Assembly: GCA_008973525.1 (NCBI GenBank)
Contig: WACJ01000353.1
Coordinates: forward strand, 124,001 to 188,000
Source: Stenopsyche tienmushanensis
Lineage: Eukaryota > Arthropoda > Insecta > Trichoptera > Stenopsychidae
Direction: 5' to 3'
Length of the DNA: 64,000 bases
Below the pieces are notes generated by a model. It ran no database searches and was not told the origin of the DNA. It worked only from the letters and a program-made list of their open reading frames with translations. This document shows, one piece after another, positions 51,001 through 62,718 of this stretch (positions are counted from its first letter, which is position 1; every line of letters starts with the position of its first letter). The position numbers and the translations under genes were made by a program.

Positions 51001-53008
51001 ACCGTCGCCCGCTCACCTGCACGTGTATGTTTTAGATTATGCCGAATTCGCGTTCCTCGGCCTTTTTATGATGGAAATGTGGATCAAAATGTACGCATTG
51101 GGTCCGAGAATATACTTCGAATCGTCGTTCAATCGCTTCGATTGCGTAGTCATATCCGGTTCGATATTCGAAGTCATCTGGTCGGAAGTGAAGGGAGGCT
51201 CGTTCGGCCTCTCCGTGCTGCGGGCGCTCCGGCTGCTCAGGATATTCAAGGTGAGCGACCCTCCGCCCGAGGGAGCCCCCGGGGGCGCCGGGCCCGACTG
51301 AGCGCCCGCTCGCTGCGCTTTCAGGTCACCAAGTACTGGTCGAGCCTCAGAAACTTGGTCATCTCGCTGCTCAACTCGATGAGGTCCATCATATCTCTGC
51401 TGTTTCTGCTCTTCCTGTTCATCTTGATCTTCGCCCTGCTCGGCATGCAGCTCTTCGGAGGGCAGTTCAACTTCACCGACGGGACGCCGCCGACGAACTT
51501 CAACACGTTCCCCATAGCGCTGCTGACCGTGTTCCAGGTGAGCCTCGGACCGCCGCCGGGGCCCCCGGTCGCGCCGCCCGCTGACGTCCCCCCTCCCCCG
51601 CCTCTTTCAGATTCTCACCGGGGAGGACTGGAACGAAGTCATGTATCAAGGAATTGAATCGCAAGGTGGACCAAAAAAGGGAATGATATATTCGCTTTAT
51701 TTTATAATCCTGGTGCTATTCGGAAACTACACCCTGCTCAACGTGTTCTTGGCCATCGCGGTGGACAATCTCGCCAACGCTCAGGTGACTATCCCGGCGG
51801 GGTCGGCGCCCGACCGGCGGAGGCGCGCGGTCGGGCGCCGGACCCGCGCTCGCCTCTCCCTCCGGGCCTCGCTCATCGTGCGTCTCGTCGCTTTCAGGAA
51901 CTGACCGCCGCGGAGGAGGAGCAGGAGGAGGAGGACAAAGAGAAACAGCTTCAGGTGCGTTGAATCCGAAAAACGGTATCAAATTGAGAAAGATAGATAG
52001 CTAGCTCGGGTTTGATCGTGCGCTCTCAGTTTGCGCCCGAGTAGAGGAGAGAATTGGTGGAAATATGCATTTATTTGGAAATGTAATGAATTAAGAAAGT
52101 CTGTTTTTTACCTTGAAAACGGCCTCGGGCGTGAATTCGAAACGATCAGGAGCTCGAGAAGGAAATGGAAGCCCTGCACGCGGCCGACGGTTCGCCCCCT
52201 AGAGTCGACGCGGGCGGAAGCTCTCCCGTCCCCCACCGGAAGGTAAAGCCGACCGAGCCTGCGACCCAAGTCGACCCACTTTTGTCTTTTCTTTTTTGCA
52301 GTGCACGGATGGCAGTTCGTGTCGATATCTCTCTTCCTCTCTTTCACGAGTCTCCGACGTGGACGAAACGGTTTTAGCTAGCCTAAAATCTACTCGCTTT
52401 TGTCAGCTTTTAGTTGAACGTTTCTATCTTACTTACTTTTGATATGAGTAAAGTGTGTAACGTTGTTTTTTATATATTTTTTTTTTTGCTTTCATTTCGA
52501 TGTTGTGACTGTCTTGTGTCATCATTGTGTCTCTTCTCTCTCTCGTCACGTCGACAGGTCGAACGACCGAGCGCCGTCTCGCAACGCGTCGCTTTCGATC
52601 GGTCCGAAGCGTCGCGAGCGTAGTGAGACTAGACGCAGTAGAACGAAATCGAGTAGCGATCGAGTCCTCTCTCGCGTGCCGCTCTAACTCTGCCTCCTTT
52701 CCTCCCAGGGCAAGAAAAAAGAGGAAGCCAAGAAGGAAGAGGAGGAGGACATTACGGACGGACCCAAACCCATGCTGCCTTATTCTTCGATGTTTATTTT
52801 GTCGCCCACGAATCCGTCAGTATGAGTCGAGTGTCGGTACCAGCGCTCCGCCCCGCCCGCTAATCCGCCCTCTCTCGTGTTTCAGCATTCGGCGCGGCGC
52901 TCACTGGGTAGTCAACCTGAGATACTTCGACTTCTTCATCATGGTCGTCATCTCCCTGAGCTCGATCGCTCTCGCGGCCGAGGATCCCGTCGACGAGGAC
53001 AGCACCAG
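38924..53008 (+). CDS. cac: Voltage-gated calcium channel alpha1 subunit, CaV2/cacophony (5' half, continues beyond window)
   Basis: The pore-forming subunit of the presynaptic CaV2 channel in the neuronal plasma membrane, which drives transmitter release. Coding exons: 38924-39087, 45923-46051, 46126-46258, 46356-46495, 46781-46881 or 47456-47556, 47856-48011, 48093-48307, 48394-48497, 48634-48749 or 48972-49087, 49223-49282, 49368-49472, optional 49614-49634, 50722-50919, 51036-51250, 51325-51537, 51611-51784, 51898-51954, 52150-52242, 52709-52815, 52886-53008. All phases agree and about 867 aa are visible. Domain I runs from [20 protein letters not shown] (S1) to S6 before [10 protein letters not shown], with selectivity-filter Glu in CITMEGWT. 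Domain II starts [17 protein letters not shown], has S4 [11 protein letters not shown], filter Glu in ILTGEDWN and S6 ending AVDNLANAQ. The II-III loop is short and Lys/Glu-rich, and the last exon is IIIS1 ([20 protein letters not shown]). Domains III (rest), IV and the tail must lie beyond 64000. Several donors are weak (after 46258, 52815). Confidence 0.96.
39900..42170 (+). promoter_or_regulatory. Very GC-rich island with CRE sites and a candidate alternative first exon of cac
   Basis: About 2.3 kb of extremely GC- and CpG-rich sequence, ending sharply near 42.0 kb. It contains AACATGGCCGCCG (41671-41683, YY1-like) and a perfect CRE TGACGTCA at 41694-41701. A second perfect CRE at 42359-42366, next to CACGTG at 42349-42354, lies just beyond. 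At its 3' edge a UTR-like stretch reads ACAACAATGACATCTCGGAC and then G at 42169, followed by a good donor GTGAGAGG. This could be a first exon ending at 42169. Its phase does not fit exon 2, so it would be non-coding or start a small upstream frame, with translation from 45972. The promoter role is inferred. Confidence 0.4.
43521..45126 (-). mobile_element. Degenerate mariner transposon in cac intron 1
   Basis: The left terminus TTGGGAGTACAAATTAATTC (from 43521) and the right terminus at 45107-45123 are inverted repeats: 15 of 17 core positions match, ending GTACTC/GAGTAC. The minus strand encodes the N-terminal helix-turn-helix part of a mariner transposase ([19 protein letters not shown] at about 44945-44890) and, after a frame break, [18 protein letters not shown] (about 44700-44650). 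The catalytic-region block [19 protein letters not shown] lies at about 43810-43750. Stops and frameshifts show it is dead. At about 1.6 kb it exceeds the usual 1.3 kb of mariners; 43.99-44.25 kb has no mariner similarity and may be a nested insertion. Confidence 0.85.
46674..46718. repeat. GC-rich hairpin upstream of IS4 exon a
   Basis: CGGGAGCGGCGCGGGCCCC (46674-46692) pairs with GGGGCCCCGCCGCTCCCG (46701-46718) apart from one bulge, across an 8-nt loop. A second long inverted GC tract spans about 46559-46632 (GGCGCCGGCGG on both sides). Both lie in the intron just upstream of exon 46781-46881 and would be very stable in pre-mRNA. Confidence 0.6.
46781..46881 (+). CDS. cac: cac alternative exon IS4-a (mutually exclusive)
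   Basis: 101 nt, phase 2 in and phase 1 out. It encodes the end of IS3 and the whole IS4 voltage sensor: [20 protein letters not shown] then [14 protein letters not shown]. It has the same length and phases as the exon at 47456-47556, and only one can be used because each supplies the same S4. It differs in the S3-S4 linker and in the last position of the sensor, where it has Arg instead of Gly, giving one more positive charge. Drosophila cac is known to have alternative IS4 exons; this pair matches that arrangement. Confidence 0.85.
47259..47355. repeat. Perfect 20-bp CG-repeat inverted repeat between the two IS4 exons
   Basis: GT(GC)9 at 47259-47278 is exactly complementary to (GC)9AC at 47336-47355. 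Inside, GCGCTCCGC (47283-47291) pairs exactly with GCGGAGCGC (47325-47333), giving a 29-bp stem around a GC-rich loop. It lies in the intron between mutually exclusive exons IS4-a and IS4-b. Alternating CG is also Z-DNA-prone. A role in enforcing exon choice is inference. Confidence 0.85.
47456..47556 (+). CDS. cac: cac alternative exon IS4-b (mutually exclusive)
   Basis: 101 nt with the same phases as 46781-46881. It encodes [20 protein letters not shown] then [14 protein letters not shown]. The S3-S4 linker (PQNGPEVD) matches the commonly described Drosophila form better than exon a does. The S4 charges are R, R, R, R, K, with Gly where exon a has Arg. Upstream acceptor ATATCGCGCGCAG is poor in pyrimidines, so this exon may need help to be recognised. 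Confidence 0.88.
48634..48749 (+). CDS. cac: cac alternative I-II loop exon a (divergent AID)
   Basis: 116 nt, phase 2 in and phase 1 out. It encodes [20 protein letters not shown] then [18 protein letters not shown]. It covers the start of the I-II loop including the alpha-interaction domain that binds the beta subunit. It keeps QQ, Y and WI but lacks the L-E-R-E-L-N-G core and therefore the QxxER motif linked to G-beta-gamma control. The acceptor CGCACGAAG has almost no pyrimidine tract. Same length and phases as 48972-49087. Confidence 0.85.
48861..48885. repeat. (CCCGC)5 tandem repeat between the two I-II loop exons
   Basis: Five CCCGC units, preceded by a CTTTT-type pyrimidine repeat (about 48818-48837), lie in the 222-nt intron separating mutually exclusive exons 48634-48749 and 48972-49087. 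The tract could act as pyrimidine-rich splicing regulatory RNA; nothing proves this. Confidence 0.8.
48972..49087 (+). CDS. cac: cac alternative I-II loop exon b (canonical AID)
   Basis: 116 nt, same phases as 48634-48749. It encodes [20 protein letters not shown] then [18 protein letters not shown]. This is the canonical AID with QQxE, LNGY and WI for beta-subunit binding and a QxxER motif for G-beta-gamma inhibition. The two exons give channels that probably differ in modulation, as known for Drosophila cac I-II loop variants. Confidence 0.9.
49614..49634 (+). CDS. cac: cac 21-nt microexon in the I-II loop
   Basis: Phase 1 to phase 1, encoding VPKKKHK, flanked by TTATTCCCACGATGGTTTCAG and donor GTACGC. 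Skipping gives GDD-G-YLK, the arrangement in Drosophila; inclusion inserts seven basic residues after the acidic [12 protein letters not shown] stretch. The phases and the good acceptor support a real optional exon, but without transcripts it remains a prediction. Confidence 0.55.
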
Positions 53009-55740
53009 GTGAAACTTACCCGACCGAGTGCACTGCGCAGTGAAAAAATAATAATCAAACACGACCGCCCCATAAAATACTATGTGCCTGATCTATCTTT
53101 TTACGTTTGCAAACTCTCAATTTTACCAAGTTCCTCAATATTGCAACTTTTCTCTCGACGTGTTCCATCGTTCGCGCTGAACGTTTTCGTCGTTCGATTC
53201 AAATTAAAAATTGACCCTTTTTTAATAAAAATCGACCGAATAATACACATGTGAAGCGTTTAAAAAAATGGAATGCCGACTCCTACGAGCGGTTAATAAT
53301 ATTGTGCTGTTAATACGATCATATTTTAAAATGTATTTGGTTTATGTGCGCGATTTAAAAAAAAAGTTGAACCACTGTCTCATTTCGAATTCTCAAAAAC
53401 CTAACTCAATCCTTTAATTAGTGAGCTAATTGAATTAAACGTACATATGCCACTCAGCGAGTCGAGCTCGCATATCAATAAATGAACCTTAACACTGTTG
53501 TTTGCATTTGTTGAAGCTACATTTGGCCCGATTCATACAATAGCTTCTTATACTATTTATTACGACTTTCTACTATTTATTACGATTCTAAGAAGACTCC
53601 ATACCTGACTGTTTCCAATTGGATACGGATAAATTCAAATTAAAATTTTAATGTTTATTTTGCCATCATCTGCCGATAATGAAGTGATTAATTGTGTTCG
53701 TAAAATTTTACCAAAAAATTAATTGAAACGTGACAAAAGAACAAAGGAGTTCGTAGACGTAATGTTTGAAATAATTATTTGAATAAATAACAATACTGTA
53801 TTATAAATAGAAAAAGCGGCATCAAAGATGAAGCGACGACTTGGATGGGTACAGTGAGAGCATACGATGAAACTCGAGACACTCTCTCCGTCTCTGTCTC
53901 CTATTCGTTAATTTCCTCACTCGATGCGCGAGAACGTTCTTTCTGTGTTATTCGAGTCCGAATGCACATATGCGCGATTACTCATCGACGGGTCAACATT
54001 GCAACATTTATTCCAAGATATATTCTTCTCAAAAGAAATAATATATTTCTCTTTCGCTTGCGGTTTACCCTCGACTCTAAGGCAATATTTGAAAAACATT
54101 TTCTTTTGGCGATATGGATGAATATTAAAAACGGAATTGTGCCTTTCAATGAGAGTTTTTTGCAATGTCTCATAAAAACGCTGTGTATTTTTTCTCGGCG
54201 ATATTAACCCTTCAGTTGCTACGATATTTTTCGTACTGTCGAGAAATGCCATTTATTTAGGTACGTCTTTTTCAATCATTTCTCTCAAATTATTAAATTA
54301 TAACCCATCATAATAATAACAGAAAACGAAAGTGAACTAATGACTTCTCATCTGAATCGGTAGTTTTTCCGATTTTGAAAGTGGTGTATGGACAATGATT
54401 CGTTTTGTGACTTTGTTGACGGGCTCGAAATTTAAAAAGCCTTTTTATGACTCTTATGATTTTAATAATATATCGCCCAATAATATATCGATTCGAAATC
54501 CCTTTCTACTCATTCAAGCGCGAAGACATCAGCTTTAGTCGTCATAATTACGAAAATAGACCCAATTGCTAGACCAAATATTCTAGCATACTGGTTCATA
54601 AATTCAAAGTATATCCAATGATTTTTACACTTTACAAATAGTGTTTAACTGCTTCATACGAATCATTCCGTGCCAATGCTCTTTTTCGGTATCGGTATGT
54701 TCCTATCGACGAATAATTAGTTGGGACAAAAAATCACACTCGACTAATACAAAATTTACCAAACAAAAATATCATAGAGTTTTGGATGCTTTCTAAATTT
54801 TTAAATTCCAAATTACTGCGTTGCATTCTTCCGCTATAGAAGAATCAGGACTTGGTTATTTTGAGGTAGGTCGTTGAGTCGTTTTTCATGATTATTTTTA
54901 ATGGTGAAAAAATAATGATAAAACAACCCTAAAGTGCTATTTATTTTTTCGAAAAACAATAAAAATAACACCGTTATGAGGTATTCCATTAGGCGCCTCG
55001 TCTCGTCATATCGAAAGGCTTTCCACTTGTCGGATGTTTCCTGTTGAACTGAAACCGAAAATAAAAATATTTTTCGATTTTTAATATGTGTAGGCAGCCC
55101 ACATACCTATAAGATTAGTATTACATTTTAAAAATAGTAGACTTTTTAGTTAAACTTTTATATTTATGAACATTTTTACCCTAAAAAAATAATTTATTTA
55201 CGCGAAAACCTTAAAACTTTAGGTAAGTTTAATAAATAATATTATTGTGAGGAGCCTCCCAAAATTTCAGATCCAGATCGATCGACAAATTTTTATGCAG
55301 TGAAAATGCACTTTTGAGAAAATCTCTGTTTAAGTTTCAATATGATAAAACCATCAAGTTTAGTATTTTACTGATCAATCAGCGATTCTATATGCACATA
55401 ATAGATTCCACCCAAGGATCTTTGAAGTAATTCGTCCCCGCATAAATCGGTAGGAGATGCTGTTTTATGAAATGCGGATTTATTTTAAAGCGATAACTAC
55501 CACTCGCAGCAACTATCGGTTTCACTCAGGCAGATCACATAATTTAGCTCATTTTTAGTTGAACAAATATGTAAATAAGTAGCCATAATCTCTTTTCAAC
55601 ACTTCTTTCATTACTCCAACTATAATATATTGTGAGTTTTTGAGAAAATTTTATCCGTTAACTTGCTTTTTCCCGAAAGTTTTTTCTCTTTTCTCACGTT
55701 TCGGCGTCTGGTGTCTACATTCTTTTTTGCGTGGTCGATA

Positions 55741-56679
55741 CAGTAGAGCCTAGATTATCTGGACTAATTGAGGATGAAAGCAGTCCGGATAATCGAAAAT
55801 AATCATAATTGACAGAGATAGACAAGGAAAGTATGAATCATTTTTATTTGTCCAGATTTACATACATTTTATTAAAAAAATCAATGATCGATTTTGGCTT
55901 CAAACTTCTTTTAGAAGCCGAATCCCGAATACTCTTAAAATATATAAGTTGTCCTGAATTATACTCTTCTTGATTCTCAAGCCATTTCATGGTGAAATCT
56001 AAACACTGAAAAGCTTCGGAATCTGTAGGACCAATATCTCCCCCACGCAAATCTATTATTTATCTTCTCGGCCTTGTTCTTCTGAGGCAGATATTTCTTT
56101 AATTATTCTCTCATTATTCAAAATTTGGAATCCAGGATTGTTTGCATCTCAATTTAACTACTCGGTTACACCTTCTTCGTTGGAATTAGTACATATAGAC
56201 AATTGTGCTATTGCTTCCGCAATGTCTCCTATATCATGTTCTACCGCATTATCGGAACTTACTAACGGTCTTTTCAAAATTTTACACGTCTAAAGAATTC
56301 CAACTATTTATTGCGATATAGCAACAATCTTTTAAATTTATTGTCCTATGGAAGCTGATAACTGTTTTTTCATTATTTTCGTCTGCTAGCAATAATAGTC
56401 GAAACATCTGATTTCTATATAAACGTTTGAATGTTTCTATTACACCCTAATCCATCCAACTGCATAAAAATACACTCTTCAACTTCTGTGTTTCCTAATT
56501 TTTTCATGACAACTCCAACTGAGCTTCCAACTTTTGATATTAAACAATTATTAAAGTTCGTAATATGTAATCTATCACGTACGTGAGCAAAAGTGGACAT
56601 AATTCTTCACGTGCAAATCGGCAAATTATATATATTTTTTGTTTTATTTTGAACAATTCGGATAACCGATATTCTACTG
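55741..56679 (-). mobile_element. Degenerate pogo/Tigger-type element flanked by TA
   Basis: The left end CAGTAGAGCCTAGATTATCT and the complement of the right end CAGTAGAATATCGGTTATCC are inverted termini of the pogo type, each next to TA (55739-55740 and 56680-56681). Minus-strand remnants read EAFQCLDFTMKWLENQEEYN and LIYFKSIRDSASKRSLKPKS then IIDFF (about 56020-55860). That is the C-terminal tail typical of Tigger/Jerky-like transposases. The coding region upstream is broken by many stops. At 939 bp it is an internally deleted copy. Confidence 0.75.
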
Positions 56680-58844
56680 TACTTACTTTTTAAACAGTAA
56701 ACTAGTTATTATAAGGATCTAATTCTATCATGAAAGTTTTTGAATTCCCGATATAGTTACCTTGTTTCAGGCCGAATTTGCGGTCATGCGGTTCCATCGC
56801 GCTATTCTCTCAATACTCTCAATATATTATACTTTCGAAATATGCAAAAAAATATCGAACACTGTAAAGGGATTGCCTGGATGAAATTATCATCTGATCA
56901 TCAACATTTTTTTGCTAGTGTATCACTGGTGCAATATATAGTCATAAGTTTTTATGAATTTCAAGACTCCATTTATTCCCCTTCTTTATTATAATTATGT
57001 CATTTAGAATCTTTTGGAAATACTGTATTTTCTGTAGAGCAATCTTCGTATCTGTATAAACGTCAGTACAATGCATTGGACAGCTTAAAAATAGATAAAA
57101 TGCCATTTTAAGGCGATTTGTTGCGAAATGTTCATAATATTGAGTTGAATGCGTTAAAGTTACAATTTTGTGCATTATTATATATATTTTCAATTTGTCC
57201 TTTAAAGCAGTTAAATACTTTAGCATATTATTACGATCGAACTTTAGTATGATAAACGTGAAAGCTAGCGTAACACCGATAATTAATAATTGCTATATTA
57301 TGCAATGAAGTTTCTTATGTTTCTTCAAAAAAAAATTGTAATTGTAATATTTTTAGATTGGAAACTTTCTCGCGGCTCTAAAATTGATATACTTGACATG
57401 GATATGAACGAATCAATTAACTTCTTCTAAAATTTTTATAGTAATTCGTTTAAAAAAATATTTAACCCGCAATGTAAATGTTTTGGCGGGAAATTTCATA
57501 TAAACGAACATCAAGCGCTTTTCTAATAACTTTACAAATATCAAATCGATTCTGTAACTCTAAAACTCTCATTTAATAATAAATATTCTTACCCACAATC
57601 CGAATCAGTTAACGACTCTCATTTTAAGTTTTTCATTTATTTTTAACTGCTAGTCTCTATAATATCAGATTCGTTATCTTCATTTGATTTTTTTGTGTAT
57701 TCAATCTTCATTATGTTATCTAATATTTTGACTCCTTGTAAGTCGACGGCATTGATACCTCAACCCTTTCCACTCGTATGTCGACATTATGTCGCCAAAA
57801 TTTTAAACTCGTGTATATATAATACCGTGGATTATGTTATATTCATTATTTTTGCTATTTATTATACTCTATATATATATAAACACTATAAATACTATTT
57901 TATTCATGATATAGGCGTATAAATCTTCGCACTTATATTTTTTTAGATTTATTTTTTTGGAAAACCAAGATCTTTGTATATAATTAGTCATAGATTTGAA
58001 ATAGTAATAAAGCCAATTATAGGTTTTCACATTAAGAATTATTCTAACATATAATTAGTTACAATATATAATGCAATCAATTCAATACGAGTGATTTAGC
58101 ATTTAGTTTGTGTATAGAATTCTTAACCATTACCATTTATTTATTATTACTATTATTTTTATTTATTCAACATTAAGTAGATCGATTAGCTGATGTTTGA
58201 TATTTAATAGATCGCAATCGATGATTCTTCTTCTTCAGCACATCGTCAAGGCTTATTATGGCTCTGCTTAAAAAACTATTCTGTCTGTAGTTAGTAAACG
58301 CTAGTGGAACCACGATAGGTCGATAGAATCTTTTTGATCTGCTAAATATGATGAAATTAATACTACTTAGTAGTTCAAGACGATAAATTTTACCGTTTGT
58401 GATTTTTAGTAGATAAATTATATCTCCTATTATACGGTGCTTTTTGAGCGGCACTAAGTGATATTTTATTCAAATACACTCATATTCAGACAAATGGTAT
58501 GCTTTTCCCATTTTCCGGATTTCCCAAATACATATATGTACGTATTTACCGGAAAGTGTATTTACATGTGAAAATGGACGAACATTTTGTCATTTTCTGA
58601 ATACGATTTCAATTGCAATGCTACACGCGCTTAGCTATTATTTGAATATAGAAGCAGAAATGCAGCTACGTGATTTATTGCTTCAGACCACGTGTAGCGC
58701 GGGCTCCCCGTCCCTGCGGCCCCATTTCATTTCATCATACCAATATGCGCCAACATGGTGCATCACTAAATGTCTAACAAAACAAATAGCGTGCGCAAAT
58801 AATGATTGTTTTAATTCATAAATGTTCCCGGAAGTTCGCATAAT

Positions 58845-59030
58845 ACAGGTTTTTCACTTCAAATTGGACGTTTTAAAAACCAAATTGGACGGAAACCGAA
58901 AATCCGATTTGTTTTGTAAAACGTCCAATTTGATTTATAAACGTTCAGTTTTATTTGTAAAACACCCAACTTGATTTGTAAAACATCCAATTTGGTCTGT
59001 AAAACATCCAATTTGAAATCAAAAACCTGT
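58845..59030. mobile_element. 186-bp foldback derivative with 21-nt units
   Basis: It starts ACAGGTTTTTCACTTCAAAT and ends with the complement (ATTTGAAATCAAAAACCTGT). The right arm holds about six units of the type GTAAAACATCCAATTTGATTT; the left arm holds two. Termini and units equal those at 32973 and 62719. The open frame seen on the minus strand (repeating LDVLQ-K/IKL) is only the translation of the repeat. Confidence 0.8.
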
Positions 59031-59044
59031 AACTCCCCAAAAGT

Positions 59045-59195
59045 TTTATCCCAATCGAATGAATGATACATATAGGAGCGTATAGACGGTATTCTTATAT
59101 ATATATATATATGGATTAATTCAAAAAACCTTCTTGTATACAGGCCCAATAACTCACCAAAGTTTCATGGCGATCAGATGAATGGAAATCCCTGA
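59045..59195. repeat. Repeated motif around AAAGTTTCATGGCGATCAGA
   Basis: AAAGTTTTATCCCAATCGAA (about 59040-59060) and AAAGTTTCATGGCGATCAGA (about 59160-59180) are two related motifs about 118 nt apart, each followed by TGAATG. The inverse, TTCATCCGATTGCGATGAAA with CTTTGATGAGTTATTG, occurs at 7634-7668. They look like conserved ends of an interspersed repeat. Confidence 0.4.
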
Positions 59196-62100
59196 ACAAG
59201 CTATACTACAGATATTCATTTATATAGATGATTTAAATGTAGTTGACATCAAAACAGAACTACGATAACGATTACCATATTCCAAATTTTTCGTTTCAAA
59301 TTCATATACTCAGATTAAAACATTTTAAAACCACATTTCTTTACGACTATATTATTTCTTAAATACAAAATAAGTGTCTTATGTATTTTGTGTAAATTGT
59401 TCATTAAAAAAAGCTGAGAAAAACGTTTTGTTTTAAATTTAGAGTATGAAACCTGGAAATCGTGAGAAATTAATTACGAACTAGTACTATCAAAAAAAAA
59501 TGCGAGTGGAAAGGGTTAATTTAAAATTAATTGTTTTTCCAGTACCATAATTATTTAGAACACCTTTTTAGTTGCAGCGTCCATTATTTACAAAAAAATT
59601 CAACCACTGCAGCATTTGGCTGGCTCTCTTCTAAATCATCCATATTAATCGAATATTTAACATATTTTTTCTTAATGTAATAATGGATTATAAAAACAAA
59701 TTCATTGTATTATTTTTTTTTTTACTAAATAAGCATAGCTGTAGACGGATGGATGACTATAATTTTATGGAACCTTTTGCGCGAAGTGTTTAATTACCGC
59801 GTAAATATGCTTATTCGCGTCGATAAGCAAATCGGATGAACACAAAGGCTATCGCCGCTTTCAATGCTCCATTTTAAGTTAGCAACGCTATATCGTCGAT
59901 GGGGTTAAAATTTATTTAGAATTTCCTTCAAAATAGAAAAATGTATTTTATGATTTTAGGGAATTAAAAAATCCAGCCAAAATAATAAACTCTTATTGTC
60001 TTCGCACACAAAAAATGTCTCATCTTATCGTGAAAATTTAGACGCATATTCCGTGATTTGATAGATTCGGAATAAAAATTTTACGTTATTATCTGAAAAA
60101 ATATCGAAAACGTTTTGAATTGTTAGAGCGTATCACGTGAACGTTCGAAATTCGTAAGATCAGAATTGAAACGCCATAATTTATTCAATCAAAATAATCT
60201 CCATTCACTTCAAAGGTCTTTATTAACGAGAAACTAAATTACTTATTCCGTTATAAAAATCCGCACTTTAAAAGCCTATAAATTCTTCCAAATCTTAAAT
60301 TATCTTGTCTTGGTTTCGAAACTTTTTATTTTTTAGCATTCCAAGACTATTTAGAAGCATTCCAAGTGGCGAAAGGGGTAAAAATCTATTAGAGAGAGAT
60401 CTGAAAAATAAGATGGATGTAGTAACGCCTTGTAATTGTAGTATTTAATCTGGAAATAGTGATTCGCGATGTATGCGGCCGAATAGTATGAGCCCATGCC
60501 TATTTATTAAATTTCGATTTCACGATAATACAATTCAGTCGTAATGGCTTTTCCCATCCCCAGAAGGAATAATGCATTTTGCGCTTATTTGCTTACCATA
60601 AAGTAACCACGAACTCTTTTTGGTGACGCACCAAAATATTTTTGTGAGTATTTATCGACACTCAACAACTGCCCATACTTTTTCATGTTATCGAATGAAG
60701 TTCATTTTTCTTCACAAGTAATGAGACTTAAATTTTTTATTTATTATCAACAAAAATCATACCCCAAAAAGACTGTAGTTTTTGCCTTCGGACAATTATT
60801 GTGGAAACTCGCACTTTGAACCGAAAACCGGTAAAACTATTATTATTGCTTTTATTTTTTGGTTAATTTTCTGTTGATATAATGTATAACTTTCACCTAT
60901 CTTATGCAGAATTTATTTGAAGAATACTTGTCTGATAATTCTGTAATCTTTACTTTTTGTTCATCCTGTTAAATTAATACTTCTGATAATTTTATTATCA
61001 AGCCAAATTCCTTGTATAAGTCATTTTCATGTATTTTGTTTAACTTATCTCTTCTTATGTATTTGCTATATACCTAGACTGGGATTTCCAGATTTCAATT
61101 TGTTTCCTAGTGTTATGTACTGCAAGCTGGGATTCTCAAACTTCCAGCAAATAAGTATCAAGTCATTTCCCTTTATAAATTATATTACTATATACTTCTG
61201 GTTCTAATTATTACACTTTTAAATAATTGTTTGCTAAATATTTTCTGGAAAGAAATTTCTAAAAATAAATTGTGAGCTCATAACTCCCATGTAGAAGCAG
61301 AAACGTCAATGATTAATGAGAGTTAAGTTGACAATATTATTCGTGTAGAATGCTTACTATAAATGAAGGAATTAAACGCTCTAAAAGATGATAGAAAATA
61401 AGTTTTTAATAAAATAAATATATTTTTAAAAAATCAAAAACGAATCACTCAGAGCTAAACCTAAAACCGGAAAACTTGTTATTATTTTTTGAAACAAAAA
61501 TCGTAACCGGACTGATATAAATGTTTCTAAAGCCTCACTCGAAAACAGATGCTCGAGCTCTCATATATTATATAGATTATTTTTACTAAAGCTTTTAAAA
61601 CTTCGTCACTAACGACAGTTTTGAGTTGTCCTGTCGAGATTCATCTAACCGGGTCGAACATTTTTGTACCACTTGTTAATTATTTTTTCGCAAACTGGTC
61701 CTTTACTAAAACTTTTGTTGTTCCTTCTATCTGTAAAAAATAGAAATCGGTCATTTTAAAACAATCAAAATTATAAAATATTGCACAAAAGCTTTCTCAA
61801 TGACGGTAGATCTTAGACCAACTGAAATTCCAAACTTTCATATAATTCATTGGAGCATCTATTTCTTCTGCTTTGCTGTCAGTTTATAAATATCAATATA
61901 TTAAAGTAAGCAAAAATACCGCATAGCTTTAAAATCGCATTAAAACTAATTTCTTCTATAGGTATTACAAACTTTATTTTGAGTGCTTAGTGCAAATTTT
62001 GTCGCTATGAATTGTTTAGACCTATTTAAAAAATGAAAGATTTTCAATTTAAATAATACTTTTCAATACTTTTGGTCTGCATATAAACTGACGCAATTCT

Positions 62101-62494
62101 TTCATAGAGCACTCTATCGAAGATTTGATTGAAATTGATGTCGACAAAAATCAATTCCAGCGAATCGGATTAGGCAATGGAGTACAATATTTTTATGTTA
62201 ACAACATTTAAAAATATGATTTTCGACAATATCAAACTATTTTCTTCCTCTCTTCTTTTGTTTGGTTTGCTTCCTTTTGGTAAAAACTATTATATATATA
62301 AAGATATAATTGAAATAGAATCGAATCGCTTTGGATTTATTTTTTATAGTTTCGTGAGAATAATCATAACTTATTATTTCTAAATTGGCATACTAAAAAT
62401 TGATAAACCTTATATAAATATAATTTGTGTTATTTAACATGAATAATACCACTTAAATTATACTAAAATTTTCTTATAACTTTTTACCGATATT

Positions 62495-62600
62495 TTTTCA
62501 TTTCGGGCTTGGTTTTTGTTACGTTCCTAACATTTATAACGGGTTCTGTTACAGTTTACGTTCTAGCAAAATTGCGCTCTTACCGGTTCTTATTAACCGT
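62495..62600 (+). repeat. Copy of the AACCG/CGGTT-rich dispersed repeat
   Basis: TTTCATTTCGGGCTTGGTTT, then TTGTTACGTTCCTAACATTT, then a TATAACGGGTTC block: the same order as at 7345-7480 in the same orientation. Non-coding. Confidence 0.45.
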
Positions 62601-62718
62601 CCCAAATTCTGTAAAAAAGAGTGCATTATGAGACTACTGTTTTTTTTTTTTCAAAAAATTACGGTGATAGACAAAAAAGTTAGACCAATATAGATATAGA
62701 CAGACAAAATAGCGTTAT

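Noticed and set aside
58859..59149. Minus-strand frame with repeated LDVLQIKL units that looks like a coiled-coil protein
   Set aside because: It is the translation of the 21-nt repeat array (7 codons per unit) of the foldback element, not a gene.
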